In this document: positions 17,344 to 25,081 of the stretch, piece by piece
Numbering within the stretch: position 1 is the first letter of the stretch
Layout: every line of letters starts with the position of its first letter
NCBI RefSeq assembly: GCF_031157255.1
Contig: NZ_JAVIFX010000010.1
Location: 124,001-188,000 of the forward strand
Length of the DNA: 64,000 bases
Source of the DNA: Bradyrhizobium sp. LHD-71
GTDB lineage: Bacteria; Pseudomonadota; Alphaproteobacteria; Rhizobiales; Xanthobacteraceae
Reading direction: 5' to 3'
Translations under genes and position numbers: made by a program
Notes under the pieces: generated by a model
Seen by the model: only the letters and a program-made list of their open reading frames with translations
Database searches by the model: none
Told to the model about the DNA's origin: nothing

Positions 17344-18444
17344 ATGCGGCTTGCTCGTCTGCTTGTGGCGGCGCTCACCGTCGTTCCGTTCGCAGCCGAA
17401 GGACAGGAGCGCAAGGTCAACTTCTACAACTGGTCGAACTATATCGCGCCGGGCGTGCTCGAGGACTTCACCAGGGAGACCGGCATCAAGGTCGTCTACG
17501 ACACCTTCGATGCGAACGAGACGCTGGAGACACGTCTTCTGGCTGGCCGGTCCGGTTACGACCTCGTCGTGCCGGGCGCCTATTTCCTTGAGCGGCAGAT
17601 CAGGGCCAACGTCTTTCAGAAGCTCGACAAGTCGAAGCTGCCGAACCTCGTTCACGCCTGGCCGGAGGTTACCCAGAAGCTCGCCGTCTACGATCCCGGC
17701 AACCAGTACGGCGCGAACTACATGTGGGGGACCACCGGCGTCGGCTACAATGTCAAGAAGGCGAGGGAGGTGCTGGGCCCGAACGTCCGGCTCGAGGAGG
17801 CGATGGGGACCCTCGATATCGTGTTCAAGCCGGAGAATCTCTCGAAGTTCAAGGACTGCGGCATCCAGATGCTCGATTCCGCCGACGATATCCTGCCCGC
17901 GGCGCTGACCTATCTGAAGCTCGATCCGAATTCATCGAAGCAGGCGGACCTGGAGAAGGCGGCGGAATTGATCGGCAAGATCAGGCCCTTCGTGCGCAAG
18001 TTCCATTCGTCGGAATACCTTGCGGCGCTCGCCGGCGGTGAGATCTGCTTCGTGTTCGGCTGGTCGGGAGACATCAAGCAGGCGCAGAGCCGTGCCGAAG
18101 AAGCAAAGAACGGCGTCGAGATCGCCTACGCCATTCCGAAGGAAGGCGCGCAGATGTTCTTTGACAATCTCGCGGTTCCTGCGGACGCGAGGAATGTCGC
18201 TGAGGCGCACGAATTGATCAATTACCTCTATCGGCCGGAGGTCGCGGCGAGGAACTCCGATTTCCTGTCCTATGCCAACGGCAATCTGGCGAGCCAGAAG
18301 TTGATCAGTGCGAAGGTGATCAACGACAAGACGATCTACCCCGACGAAGCCACATTGAAGCAGCTGTTCGTGATCACTGCCCGAGATCAGGCGGCGCAGC
18401 GTGTCGTCAACCGGATCTGGACGCGGGTGAAGACGGGCAGGTAG
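17344..18444 (+). CDS. Polyamine-type ABC transporter substrate-binding protein
   Basis: This periplasmic binding protein of the PotD/PotF family has 366 residues from ATG 17344. I chose this start because AAGGAG lies six bases upstream and the signal peptide (RLARLLVAALTVVPFAAEG) then begins directly. ATGs at 17329 and 17341 are also in frame. Mature-protein motifs include VNFYNWSNYIAPGVLEDF, GYDLVVPGAYFLERQI and YMWGTTGVGYN, all typical of spermidine/putrescine binders. No permease or ATPase genes are next to it, so it must use a distant transporter or act as a sensor. Confidence 0.9.
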   Translation: MRLARLLVAALTVVPFAAEGQERKVNFYNWSNYIAPGVLEDFTRETGIKVVYDTFDANETLETRLLAGRSGYDLVVPGAYFLERQIRANVFQKLDKSKLPNLVHAWPEVTQKLAVYDPGNQYGANYMWGTTGVGYNVKKAREVLGPNVRLEEAMGTLDIVFKPENLSKFKDCGIQMLDSADDILPAALTYLKLDPNSSKQADLEKAAELIGKIRPFVRKFHSSEYLAALAGGEICFVFGWSGDIKQAQSRAEEAKNGVEIAYAIPKEGAQMFFDNLAVPADARNVAEAHELINYLYRPEVAARNSDFLSYANGNLASQKLISAKVINDKTIYPDEATLKQLFVITARDQAAQRVVNRIWTRVKTGR

Positions 18445-18461
18445 CGGTCAGAATCGGCCGG

Positions 18462-19388
18462 CTAACGCCATCGTCGATGGAGCCACAGCCACTGTTCGGG
18501 ATGCTCGCGAATCCATCCCTCGATGATCGCGTTGATCTTCTGCGTCGTGCCCTGCACGTCGATCGCGCCGTTCGCATCGCGTACCGGCTCGACCTCGTCG
18601 GTGATCTCGGCACGAAAGCGGTCCCCGGGCAGGCGGACGATGCGCGTGCCGTGGATCGGGCACTCGATCTGGCGCGCGAGGCGGGCGAGCAGGGGATTGG
18701 CCTTCGCCGGCCGGCCGAAGAAGGTGACGTCGACGCCCTTGGAATAGTGCTGGTCCACCAGCATGCCGACATGAAGGCCCCGCTGCAGAGCGTCGGCCAG
18801 GCGCACCGGTGCGTCGAGCGATGTGGCGATCATCTGGCCCATGTTGACGGCGCGGATGTCCTGCACGGCGCGGTCGACGGCAGCGATGTTTGGCCGCCGG
18901 AAAAGCACGGCGGAGTCGAGCCCGTAGGCGGGGGCGGCCAGCGCCGGCAATTCCCAGTTGCCGAGGTGAGCCGAGAAGATCAGTGCGCCTTTGCCGTCCG
19001 CGAGCAGTTTTTCAAAGGTCGCGATGCTTTCTTGCGGGAGTTCGATGCGGCTTTTTTCCGGATGCGCGGGATCGAAATCCCAGATCCGGTCAAGGTGTGC
19101 GAACTCGCCGCCGAAGCGGCCGAGATTGTCCCAGACCTTGGCCAGGATCGCATCGATTTCGGCATCCGTTTTCTCAGGGAAGGCCGCTCGCAGATTGGTG
19201 CGGCCGATACGTTGCTCCTTCAGCAGCGGTCCGAACATGCGGGCGCAACGCGCACCGAAGTTCGCCGTCTTATGCGGATCAAACCGGCGCACGCCTCGCA
19301 GCACGGAAACGGTGGCCGCGCCGAGCACGGCATGCACGACCGGCTTGAGCGCTTTGCCAACGCGGGCAGCGGCGCGGGAGCGGCGCAT
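18462..19388 (-). CDS. lpxXL: Very-long-chain lipid A acyltransferase LpxXL
   Basis: This LpxL/HtrB-family inner-membrane acyltransferase should transfer the 27-hydroxyoctacosanoyl-type chain from AcpXL to lipid A. It has 308 residues from ATG 19388, which overlaps the dehydrogenase stop by one base. A TTG at 19391 is less likely. The HX4E catalytic motif is H141 to E146 in SAHLGNWELPAL, and VGMLVDQHYSKGVDVTFFG is a second family motif. It is the last gene of the acpXL cluster. The specific assignment rests on cluster position; the family itself is certain. Confidence 0.88.
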   Translation of the reverse strand: MRRSRAAARVGKALKPVVHAVLGAATVSVLRGVRRFDPHKTANFGARCARMFGPLLKEQRIGRTNLRAAFPEKTDAEIDAILAKVWDNLGRFGGEFAHLDRIWDFDPAHPEKSRIELPQESIATFEKLLADGKGALIFSAHLGNWELPALAAPAYGLDSAVLFRRPNIAAVDRAVQDIRAVNMGQMIATSLDAPVRLADALQRGLHVGMLVDQHYSKGVDVTFFGRPAKANPLLARLARQIECPIHGTRIVRLPGDRFRAEITDEVEPVRDANGAIDVQGTTQKINAIIEGWIREHPEQWLWLHRRWR

Positions 19389-20410
19389 CAAAAGTGGACG
19401 ATGATCTTGCCGAACAGCTGCCGGCTTTCCATCCGTTCCAGCGCCGCGTCGACGTTGGACAGCGGGAGTTCGCTGTCAATCACGGGCTTCATGCCGGCGG
19501 CCATCTTGTCGAGACTGTCGACGATGTTCTGCATGGTCTGACCGAACGAGCCGAAGATCCGGTACTGCCGCTGAAACAGCTGCATCAGGTTGATGGTCGT
19601 CGTCGGCCCCGAGGTCGAGCCGCAGGTGACCAGCCGTCCACCGCGCTTCAGCACCAGCAGCGAACCGTTGAACGTATCGGCGCCCACATGCTCGAACACG
19701 ACGTCGACGCCCTTCTTCTTGGTCAGCTTGCGGACTTCGTGCTCGAAACGGTCCTTGCGGTAATTGATCGCGTGATCGGCGCCGAGCGCCTTTGCACGGT
19801 CGATCTTCGAGTCATCGCCGACGGTGGTGATCACGGTGCAGCCGATCGCCTTCGCCATCATGATGGCGACGGTGCCGATGCCACCCCCTCCAGCATGGAC
19901 AAGGATGGTCTCGCCGGGTTTGAGCTTTGCGTTGTCGAACAGCATGTGCTGCACCGTGCCGAACGCGATCGGCGCGCAGGCGGCGTCGCGCAGGCTGACG
20001 CCCTCCGGTACCGGGATGACCAGCCGTTCCGGCATGTTAAGCAGTTCGCGCGCGAAGCCGTCGATGTGAAAGCCCAGCACGCCGCCGACGTTCTCGCACA
20101 GGTTGTCGCGCCCCTCGCGGCAGGCGGGGCAGGTGCCGCAGGTCAAGGCGCCGAACATGACGACCGGCTGACCAGGCCTGAAACGCGTGACGCCTGCGCC
20201 GACGGCGGCGATCTCGCCGGAGGCTTCGGCGCCGACGATCAGGGGAAACTTGCGCTTGGCGAACGCCATGCCGCGGAAGCCCCATAGATCGAGGTGGTTG
20301 AGTGCAACCGCGCGAACGCGAACCTGCACTTCGCCGGCCTCAGGCGGAGGCGGGTCGGCGACCTCCAGCACTTCGAGCTGGCGTTCCTTGACGAGGCTGA
20401 GCGTGCGCAT
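19388..20410 (-). CDS. adhXL: Zinc-type alcohol dehydrogenase / quinone-reductase-like protein of the VLCFA cluster
   Basis: This MDR-family NAD(P)H-dependent oxidoreductase has 340 residues. It has VALNHLDLWGFRGM and a structural-zinc-like Cys series GALTCGTCPACREGRDNLCE at about residues 88-105. The nucleotide-binding loop is VHAGGGGIGTVAIMMA at about 172-187. A homologue occupies the same place in the rhizobial acpXL-lpxXL clusters, so it probably helps form or modify the very-long-chain hydroxy acid. Its exact reaction is not established there. It overlaps lpxXL by one base and lies 78 bases after fabF1XL. Confidence 0.85.
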   Translation of the reverse strand: MRTLSLVKERQLEVLEVADPPPPEAGEVQVRVRAVALNHLDLWGFRGMAFAKRKFPLIVGAEASGEIAAVGAGVTRFRPGQPVVMFGALTCGTCPACREGRDNLCENVGGVLGFHIDGFARELLNMPERLVIPVPEGVSLRDAACAPIAFGTVQHMLFDNAKLKPGETILVHAGGGGIGTVAIMMAKAIGCTVITTVGDDSKIDRAKALGADHAINYRKDRFEHEVRKLTKKKGVDVVFEHVGADTFNGSLLVLKRGGRLVTCGSTSGPTTTINLMQLFQRQYRIFGSFGQTMQNIVDSLDKMAAGMKPVIDSELPLSNVDAALERMESRQLFGKIIVHF

Positions 20411-20488
20411 CGGTTGGCGTTGGCAAGACCTGATTATGACGATTGCGTATCGCCGGTCCGGACCGTTGCGTCAACCGGCAAGCCGGCC

Positions 20489-21769
20489 TCAGGCCGGCTC
20501 GCGGGTCATTATCATCGAGGCGTTCTGGCCGCCGAAGCCGAACGAATTCGACATGGCGGCGGTCACGCGGGCGTCACGCGCCTTGTTCGGCACGACGTCG
20601 AACGGAATTCCAGGGTCGGGGACGTCGTAGTTGATGGTCGGCGGAATCCGCTGGTGCTCCAGCGTCAGCAGCGAGAAGATCGCCTCCACGGCACCGGCCG
20701 CGGACAGCGTATGCCCGATCATCGACTTGTTGGATGAAACCGGAATTTGCTTCGCTCGTTCGCCGAATACTGTCGAGATGCCGAGGTACTCCATCTTGTC
20801 GTTCTCGGGCGTCGAGGTGCCGTGGGCGTTGATGTAGTCGATCTGCTCTGGCGCCAGACCCGCGTCAGCAAGTGCATTGCGCACACAGCCGATAATCGGC
20901 TTGCCGTCCGGGCTCGAGCGGGTGCGGTGGAACGAGTCGGCAAGCTCGCCGCATCCAGCGATCACGCCAAGAACACGCGCGCCGCGGGCAGTTGCCGCTT
21001 CCAGGCTCTCCAACACCAGTGTGCCGGCTCCCTCGGCCAGCACGAAGCCATCGCGATTCTTCGAGAACGGCTTCGATGCCTTCGCCGGAACCTCGTTCTG
21101 TGTCGATAGCGCCGACAACAGCGAGAAGCGGACCAGCGCCTCGACGTTCACCGACGAGTCGGTTGCGACACACAAGGCGGCATCGGTTTCGCCACGACGG
21201 ATCGCCTCGACACCGAGCTGAATAGCGCTGACGCCGGATGCGCAAGCCGTTGAGATCGAAATAGGAGATCCCTTTGTGCCGTACTTGTCCGCAAGTTGAT
21301 CAGCAGACGAACCAAACAGGAAGCGGCGATGCATGTCCTTGTATTTGCCGCCGCCGCACAGTTTCAGCATCGCATCATAGTCGATCGCCGCGTCCTTACC
21401 GATCGTGAAGGCAAGCTCGTCGCGCATCGGCCAATCCAACTCGACCGGCGCGACCGCGAGAAAGAGCGGTCCGGGAAAGCTTCCGGGTGAGCCGATGCCG
21501 GATTGCGCGACGGCTTCCTCAGTGGCGACGTCCGCAAAGCGGTCGGCGAATTCGGGCGCCGAATTGCGCGCGGCGGGCAGAAAGTCGATCGCGCCCGCCA
21601 TCGTCGTCCGCAAGCCATCGGTCGGAAAACGCGTGATCGCACGGATGCCGGATTCGCCGGCGGTCAGCTTTGACCAGTTCTCGGTCTTTCCCGCACCCAG
21701 CGAGGTGACGATGCCCATGCCGGTGACAACGACGATCGGCCGGCCTGCATGATCGCGCATATTCCCCAT
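20489..21769 (-). CDS. fabF1XL: Beta-ketoacyl-ACP synthase, active FabF1XL subunit
   Basis: This condensing enzyme elongates acyl chains on AcpXL. It has 426 residues and a complete catalytic triad: Cys176 in STACASG, His316 in NAHGTSTP and His353 in MIGHTLSAAG. The C-terminus has SNSFGFGGQNAS. Upstream, GGGGAGAA lies before ATG 21769. It follows fabF2XL by 18 bases and is in the same minus-strand operon as acpXL. Working with the Cys-free neighbour as a heterodimer is an inference. Confidence 0.92.
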   Translation of the reverse strand: MGNMRDHAGRPIVVVTGMGIVTSLGAGKTENWSKLTAGESGIRAITRFPTDGLRTTMAGAIDFLPAARNSAPEFADRFADVATEEAVAQSGIGSPGSFPGPLFLAVAPVELDWPMRDELAFTIGKDAAIDYDAMLKLCGGGKYKDMHRRFLFGSSADQLADKYGTKGSPISISTACASGVSAIQLGVEAIRRGETDAALCVATDSSVNVEALVRFSLLSALSTQNEVPAKASKPFSKNRDGFVLAEGAGTLVLESLEAATARGARVLGVIAGCGELADSFHRTRSSPDGKPIIGCVRNALADAGLAPEQIDYINAHGTSTPENDKMEYLGISTVFGERAKQIPVSSNKSMIGHTLSAAGAVEAIFSLLTLEHQRIPPTINYDVPDPGIPFDVVPNKARDARVTAAMSNSFGFGGQNASMIMTREPA

Positions 21770-21787
21770 CGGCGTTCTCCCCGCAGC

Positions 21788-22978
21788 CTAGTTCACCGCT
21801 TCGACGAGCGCGATGCCTTCACCGCGCCAATGACCCGTCCCAACCACCACAATCTGGGTGGGCGCAGCCGTCATTGCAATCTCAAAGCCGGATGGATCTG
21901 CCGGGGGAAAGAGTCCCCCTCTTGAAAGGGCGAGGGCGGCCAGCGCGACGCCCAGGGGAAACTGTGCTTCCATGGCGTGCCCGAACCGCGTGCCGGTCGC
22001 GCGTACGGGAAGCGCCTTGTGCTTTTCGAGAAACTGGCGCTCCTCGGCGGTCACAGGCTCCGCGCCGGTTGCCCCGGTAATGATCGCAACGTCGTCGCGC
22101 GCGCCGGAGGCCTTCCAGAGGGATTCCAGCGTCTCGGTGGTCGCGCCTTGCGTCTTGCGCGCCGCGCGATCGGCGCTCACATGCGACAGCTTCGCGTAAG
22201 GCTTGGCGCCGCGCGCCACGGCATGCTCCTTCGACTCGATCACAAGGAACACGCCGCCGGATCCCAGCGCGAAGCCGCCGCTCGGCCCGCGCGACCACAC
22301 GGGCGAGAACTTTTCCTTGAGGTTGAAGTCGCCGAACTCATAGAGCATGAGCATGTCTTTCCGCTCGCCGTTGTGCGCGGCACCGACCAGTGCGATGTCG
22401 CTCTGGCCCGATGCAATGCGCGCCAGGGCGATCCGCACGGCGTCGATGCCGGCGGCTTCTTCGCCCATGAAGGTACGGGAGGAGCCGGTCACACCGTGAA
22501 CGATCGAGATGTTGCCGGCCAAGAGATTGGAGAGCTGGGCAAGGAACAGCGTCGGGCGCAGATCGCTCATCAGCCGTTCGTTCAGGAAGTTCGGCGCCGC
22601 GTTACCCTGCACCTTGGCGTTGAGAATGCCGCTGTCGACCGCGAGATCGCGCTCGCCGCCGCCGGCGGCGACGATCATGTCCGTGCGGCCGAGGATGTCG
22701 GTCTTGCCCTTGATACCGGCGGTGTCCAGCGCAAGACCGGCAGCGTAGGTGCCGATGCGCTGCCACGCCTCCATCTGGCGCTGATCGCCCTTCTTCGGAA
22801 TCTGCTGATCGAAGTTCACGGGTATGAGCGGATGAACCACGTAGGGCGCGAACGTCTTTTCGTCGACGTTGATCGTGCCCTTTTGCAAAGCGTCCCAGTG
22901 GGCATCGAGACCTTCGCCGAGCGAAGAGACGATGCCAATTCCTGTGATCCAGGCCTCGGATTTGCGGGAGGAGGGCAC
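21788..22978 (-). CDS. fabF2XL: Ketosynthase-like subunit FabF2XL lacking the active-site Cys
   Basis: This 396-residue protein has a thiolase-like ketosynthase fold (AWITGIGIVSSLGEGLDAHW), but the nucleophile region reads SIVHGVTGSSRTFMGEE with no Cys. The whole protein contains no Cys residue. The first catalytic His motif is replaced by ITGATGAEP near residue 300; the second His is kept in RFGHAMEAQF (His334). It therefore looks like a chain-length-factor or structural partner for FabF1XL rather than a condensing enzyme. The start is GTG 22978, with AAGGTGA upstream and 10 bases after the fabZXL stop. A longer frame to 23035 overlaps fabZXL. Confidence 0.85.
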   Translation of the reverse strand: MPSSRKSEAWITGIGIVSSLGEGLDAHWDALQKGTINVDEKTFAPYVVHPLIPVNFDQQIPKKGDQRQMEAWQRIGTYAAGLALDTAGIKGKTDILGRTDMIVAAGGGERDLAVDSGILNAKVQGNAAPNFLNERLMSDLRPTLFLAQLSNLLAGNISIVHGVTGSSRTFMGEEAAGIDAVRIALARIASGQSDIALVGAAHNGERKDMLMLYEFGDFNLKEKFSPVWSRGPSGGFALGSGGVFLVIESKEHAVARGAKPYAKLSHVSADRAARKTQGATTETLESLWKASGARDDVAIITGATGAEPVTAEERQFLEKHKALPVRATGTRFGHAMEAQFPLGVALAALALSRGGLFPPADPSGFEIAMTAAPTQIVVVGTGHWRGEGIALVEAVN

Positions 22979-22988
22979 GCGATCACCT

Positions 22989-23462
22989 TCAGTCTTGAGT
23001 GCCTGCCGATTGCGGCAGGCCGATCCGCTTCGCAACGGTCGCCATGTGCCTGCGGAATTCCTCGTTCGGGAATGGCACGTGGCTGAACGTCAGCGACGCG
23101 TTGCACGTCTTCTTGCCGGCGATCGTGATTTCCGCGATCGTCATCGCGAAGCCTGAGCCCTCGTGGGTCACCTTTGCGGCGATCTCAAGTTTGGCTCCTG
23201 GTTGGACAAAGCTGCGCATCTTCGCGTCCTTGACCGCGGCGAGGAACGGCATCCGCTCAAAGTTCATCGAGGCGATCAAGAGAAATCCTGACGCCTGCGC
23301 CATCGCTTCGATCAAAAGGACGCCAGGCATCAGCGGGCGACCGGGAAAATGTCCTTCGAAGATCGTGCTGGTGAGAGGAACTTCAGCTTCGACCTTGATG
23401 CTGCGACCCTCGAGATCAAGCGAGGCGATCCGGTCGATGAGCTGGAAGTACTCGAGGTGCAT
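22989..23462 (-). CDS. fabZXL: 3-hydroxyacyl-ACP dehydratase FabZXL
   Basis: This hot-dog-fold dehydratase of 157 residues acts on hydroxyacyl-AcpXL during very-long-chain fatty acid synthesis. The catalytic His is in STIFEGHFPGRPLMPGVLL, followed by LIEAMAQASGFL with the catalytic Glu in place. I use ATG 23462 (MHLEYFQLIDRI); the longer frame to 23498 overlaps acpXL. It sits 16 bases after acpXL and 10 before fabF2XL, in the order known from Rhizobium. Confidence 0.92.
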   Translation of the reverse strand: MHLEYFQLIDRIASLDLEGRSIKVEAEVPLTSTIFEGHFPGRPLMPGVLLIEAMAQASGFLLIASMNFERMPFLAAVKDAKMRSFVQPGAKLEIAAKVTHEGSGFAMTIAEITIAGKKTCNASLTFSHVPFPNEEFRRHMATVAKRIGLPQSAGTQD

Positions 23463-23478
23463 GGGGGTGCTGGCGCGG

Positions 23479-23757
23479 TCAGGCGCTCTTGGCGGCAACC
23501 AGTTCGTCGATCCGCGCGCTCAGATTGCCGAGGACGAAATATTGCTCGGTCGTTGCCTTGCCGTCGTTGACCTCCTGCGTCCACTTTTCCAGCGGTAGCT
23601 TGATCCCGAACGCCTTATCGATTGCAAAGGCGATGTCGAGGAAGTCCAGGCTGTCGATACCGAGATCGTCGATCGCGTGACTTTGCGGCGTGATGGTATC
23701 GCGCGGAATGTCGCAAGTCTCGGCGATGATGTTGGCAACTTGATCGAAGGTCGACAT
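23479..23757 (-). CDS. acpXL: Specialised acyl carrier protein AcpXL
   Basis: This 92-residue carrier holds the growing 28-carbon-type acyl chain for lipid A. The phosphopantetheine attachment serine is Ser36 in [18 protein letters not shown]. The length and the C-terminal ARIDELVAA helix fit AcpXL and not the 78-residue housekeeping AcpP. The start is ATG 23757; a longer frame to 23835 is unsupported. It is the first gene of the six-gene minus-strand cluster, so the operon promoter should lie in 23758-23944. Confidence 0.93.
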   Translation of the reverse strand: MSTFDQVANIIAETCDIPRDTITPQSHAIDDLGIDSLDFLDIAFAIDKAFGIKLPLEKWTQEVNDGKATTEQYFVLGNLSARIDELVAAKSA

Positions 23758-23944
23758 CGTAAGCCTTTGATTTGACGCCTGTATTTGGTGGGGCGTAGGC
23801 GGGGGAATAGCCGGGCCAGCCCATCGCCCGCGCATGATTCAGGGTCGTATATCGGAGCGAGGCATTTAATTCAATGGCGGCAGGGCCGCGCGACAAGGAC
23901 CGCCAAAAGCTGCATTCCTCTGGCGCGGGACGGACTTGCCGTTA

Positions 23945-24277
23945 CTACCGGCTCGGCTGAGGTATGACCGCGCAATCGCGCCGGCCATACAGGATGCAAT
24001 CCTGGGTGCGGCGCAAGTCGGCAATGCTCATGGCGAGCCAGACCCCGAAACCGATCAGCGCCACCGTGAACAGTCCGGCGGCAATATTCATCCGCATCCG
24101 ATGCCGATAGTCGTCAGGCTCGCTTGATTGCTCGTACCGCGAGAGGTCAGGAGGTGGTGGCCGGAGCGGCGATACCTGCGCGGTCCGGGTTTTGGGGGCT
24201 TCGGCACTGGTCCGCGGGCGAAACTTAATGACGACATGATCGCCGTCATCTGCGGGTTTCGGTTGTTCCTTGGTCAT
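23945..24277 (-). CDS. Hypothetical single-pass membrane protein
   Basis: This 110-residue protein of unknown function has a hydrophilic, Pro-rich N-terminus (residues 1-60). One membrane helix follows at about 63-85 (MNIAAGLFTVALIGFGVWLA). The short C-terminal tail has two Cys in RRTQDCILYGRRDCAVI, which could form a disulfide outside the membrane. It is upstream of acpXL on the same strand but 187 bases away. Similar small proteins with this tail seem common in Bradyrhizobium relatives, from memory. Confidence 0.68.
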   Translation of the reverse strand: MTKEQPKPADDGDHVVIKFRPRTSAEAPKTRTAQVSPLRPPPPDLSRYEQSSEPDDYRHRMRMNIAAGLFTVALIGFGVWLAMSIADLRRTQDCILYGRRDCAVIPQPSR

Positions 24278-24421
24278 TGACGCTGTCCCTGGCAGGGCCC
24301 AACACCAAAGATATTATCATGCCGCGCATGTCCAGCCAGATGCTCCAAGCATGGCCGCCAAGCATGGCTCAACTGCGTCCCGGTGGTCGGCATTGCCGCC
24401 TGACGGTCCGATGCCGCTCCG

Positions 24422-25006
24422 TCAGGCCTGCTTCGGCAGCCGGCCCATGAGGTAGAATTCGTCATTCGGACGCATATTGGTGACGTTGGCCATCCGGTTG
24501 GAGAGGGCGAAGAAGGCGGCGATCGCTGTTATGTCCCACACGTCGTCGTCCGTGAAGCCGTGCTTCTTCAGCGCCGCGAGGTCGGCGTCGTTTACCGTCT
24601 GCGCTGAAAGGCTGACCTTCATTGCGAAATCAAGCATCGCCTTCTGGCGTTCGGTGATATCGGCCTTGCGGTAGTTGATTGCGACCTGGTCGGCGACAAG
24701 AGGATTCTTCGCGCGGATCCGCAGGATCGCGCCGTGTGCTACCACGCAGTATTGACACTGGTTGGCGTTTGAGGTGGCCACAACGATCATCTCGCGCTCG
24801 GCCTTGGTCAGGCCTCCGTCCTTCTCCATCAACGCGTCGTGATAGGCGAAGAAGGCGCGGAACTCGTCCGGCCGGTGTGCCAGCACCAGGAAGACGTTCG
24901 GTACGAAGCCGGATTTTTCCTGAACCGCCAGAATGCGTTCGCGGATGTCGTCCGGCATCGACTTTAAAGACGGTACGGGGAAACGGCTGATGGCGGGCGC
25001 GGTCAT
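24422..25006 (-). CDS. AhpD-like peroxidase-related protein (carboxymuconolactone decarboxylase fold)
   Basis: This 194-residue protein has the AhpD-type active site Cys84-x-x-Cys87 with His91, in ANQCQYCVVAHG. It belongs to the uncharacterised peroxidase-related group (TIGR01926-like), which often has VPNVFLVLAHRPDEFRAFF at the N-terminus, as here. It is likely a cytoplasmic thiol-dependent antioxidant or redox protein. The start is ATG 25006; a frame to 25033 adds nothing recognisable. No alkyl hydroperoxide reductase gene is next to it. Confidence 0.9.
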   Translation of the reverse strand: MTAPAISRFPVPSLKSMPDDIRERILAVQEKSGFVPNVFLVLAHRPDEFRAFFAYHDALMEKDGGLTKAEREMIVVATSNANQCQYCVVAHGAILRIRAKNPLVADQVAINYRKADITERQKAMLDFAMKVSLSAQTVNDADLAALKKHGFTDDDVWDITAIAAFFALSNRMANVTNMRPNDEFYLMGRLPKQA

Positions 25007-25081
25007 GCTGGTCCTCGAGCTTTGCGGAAGCATGGGACCCTAAAGTATCGGGCGCGCAACGAAAAGCTTGCGCGGATCCGA

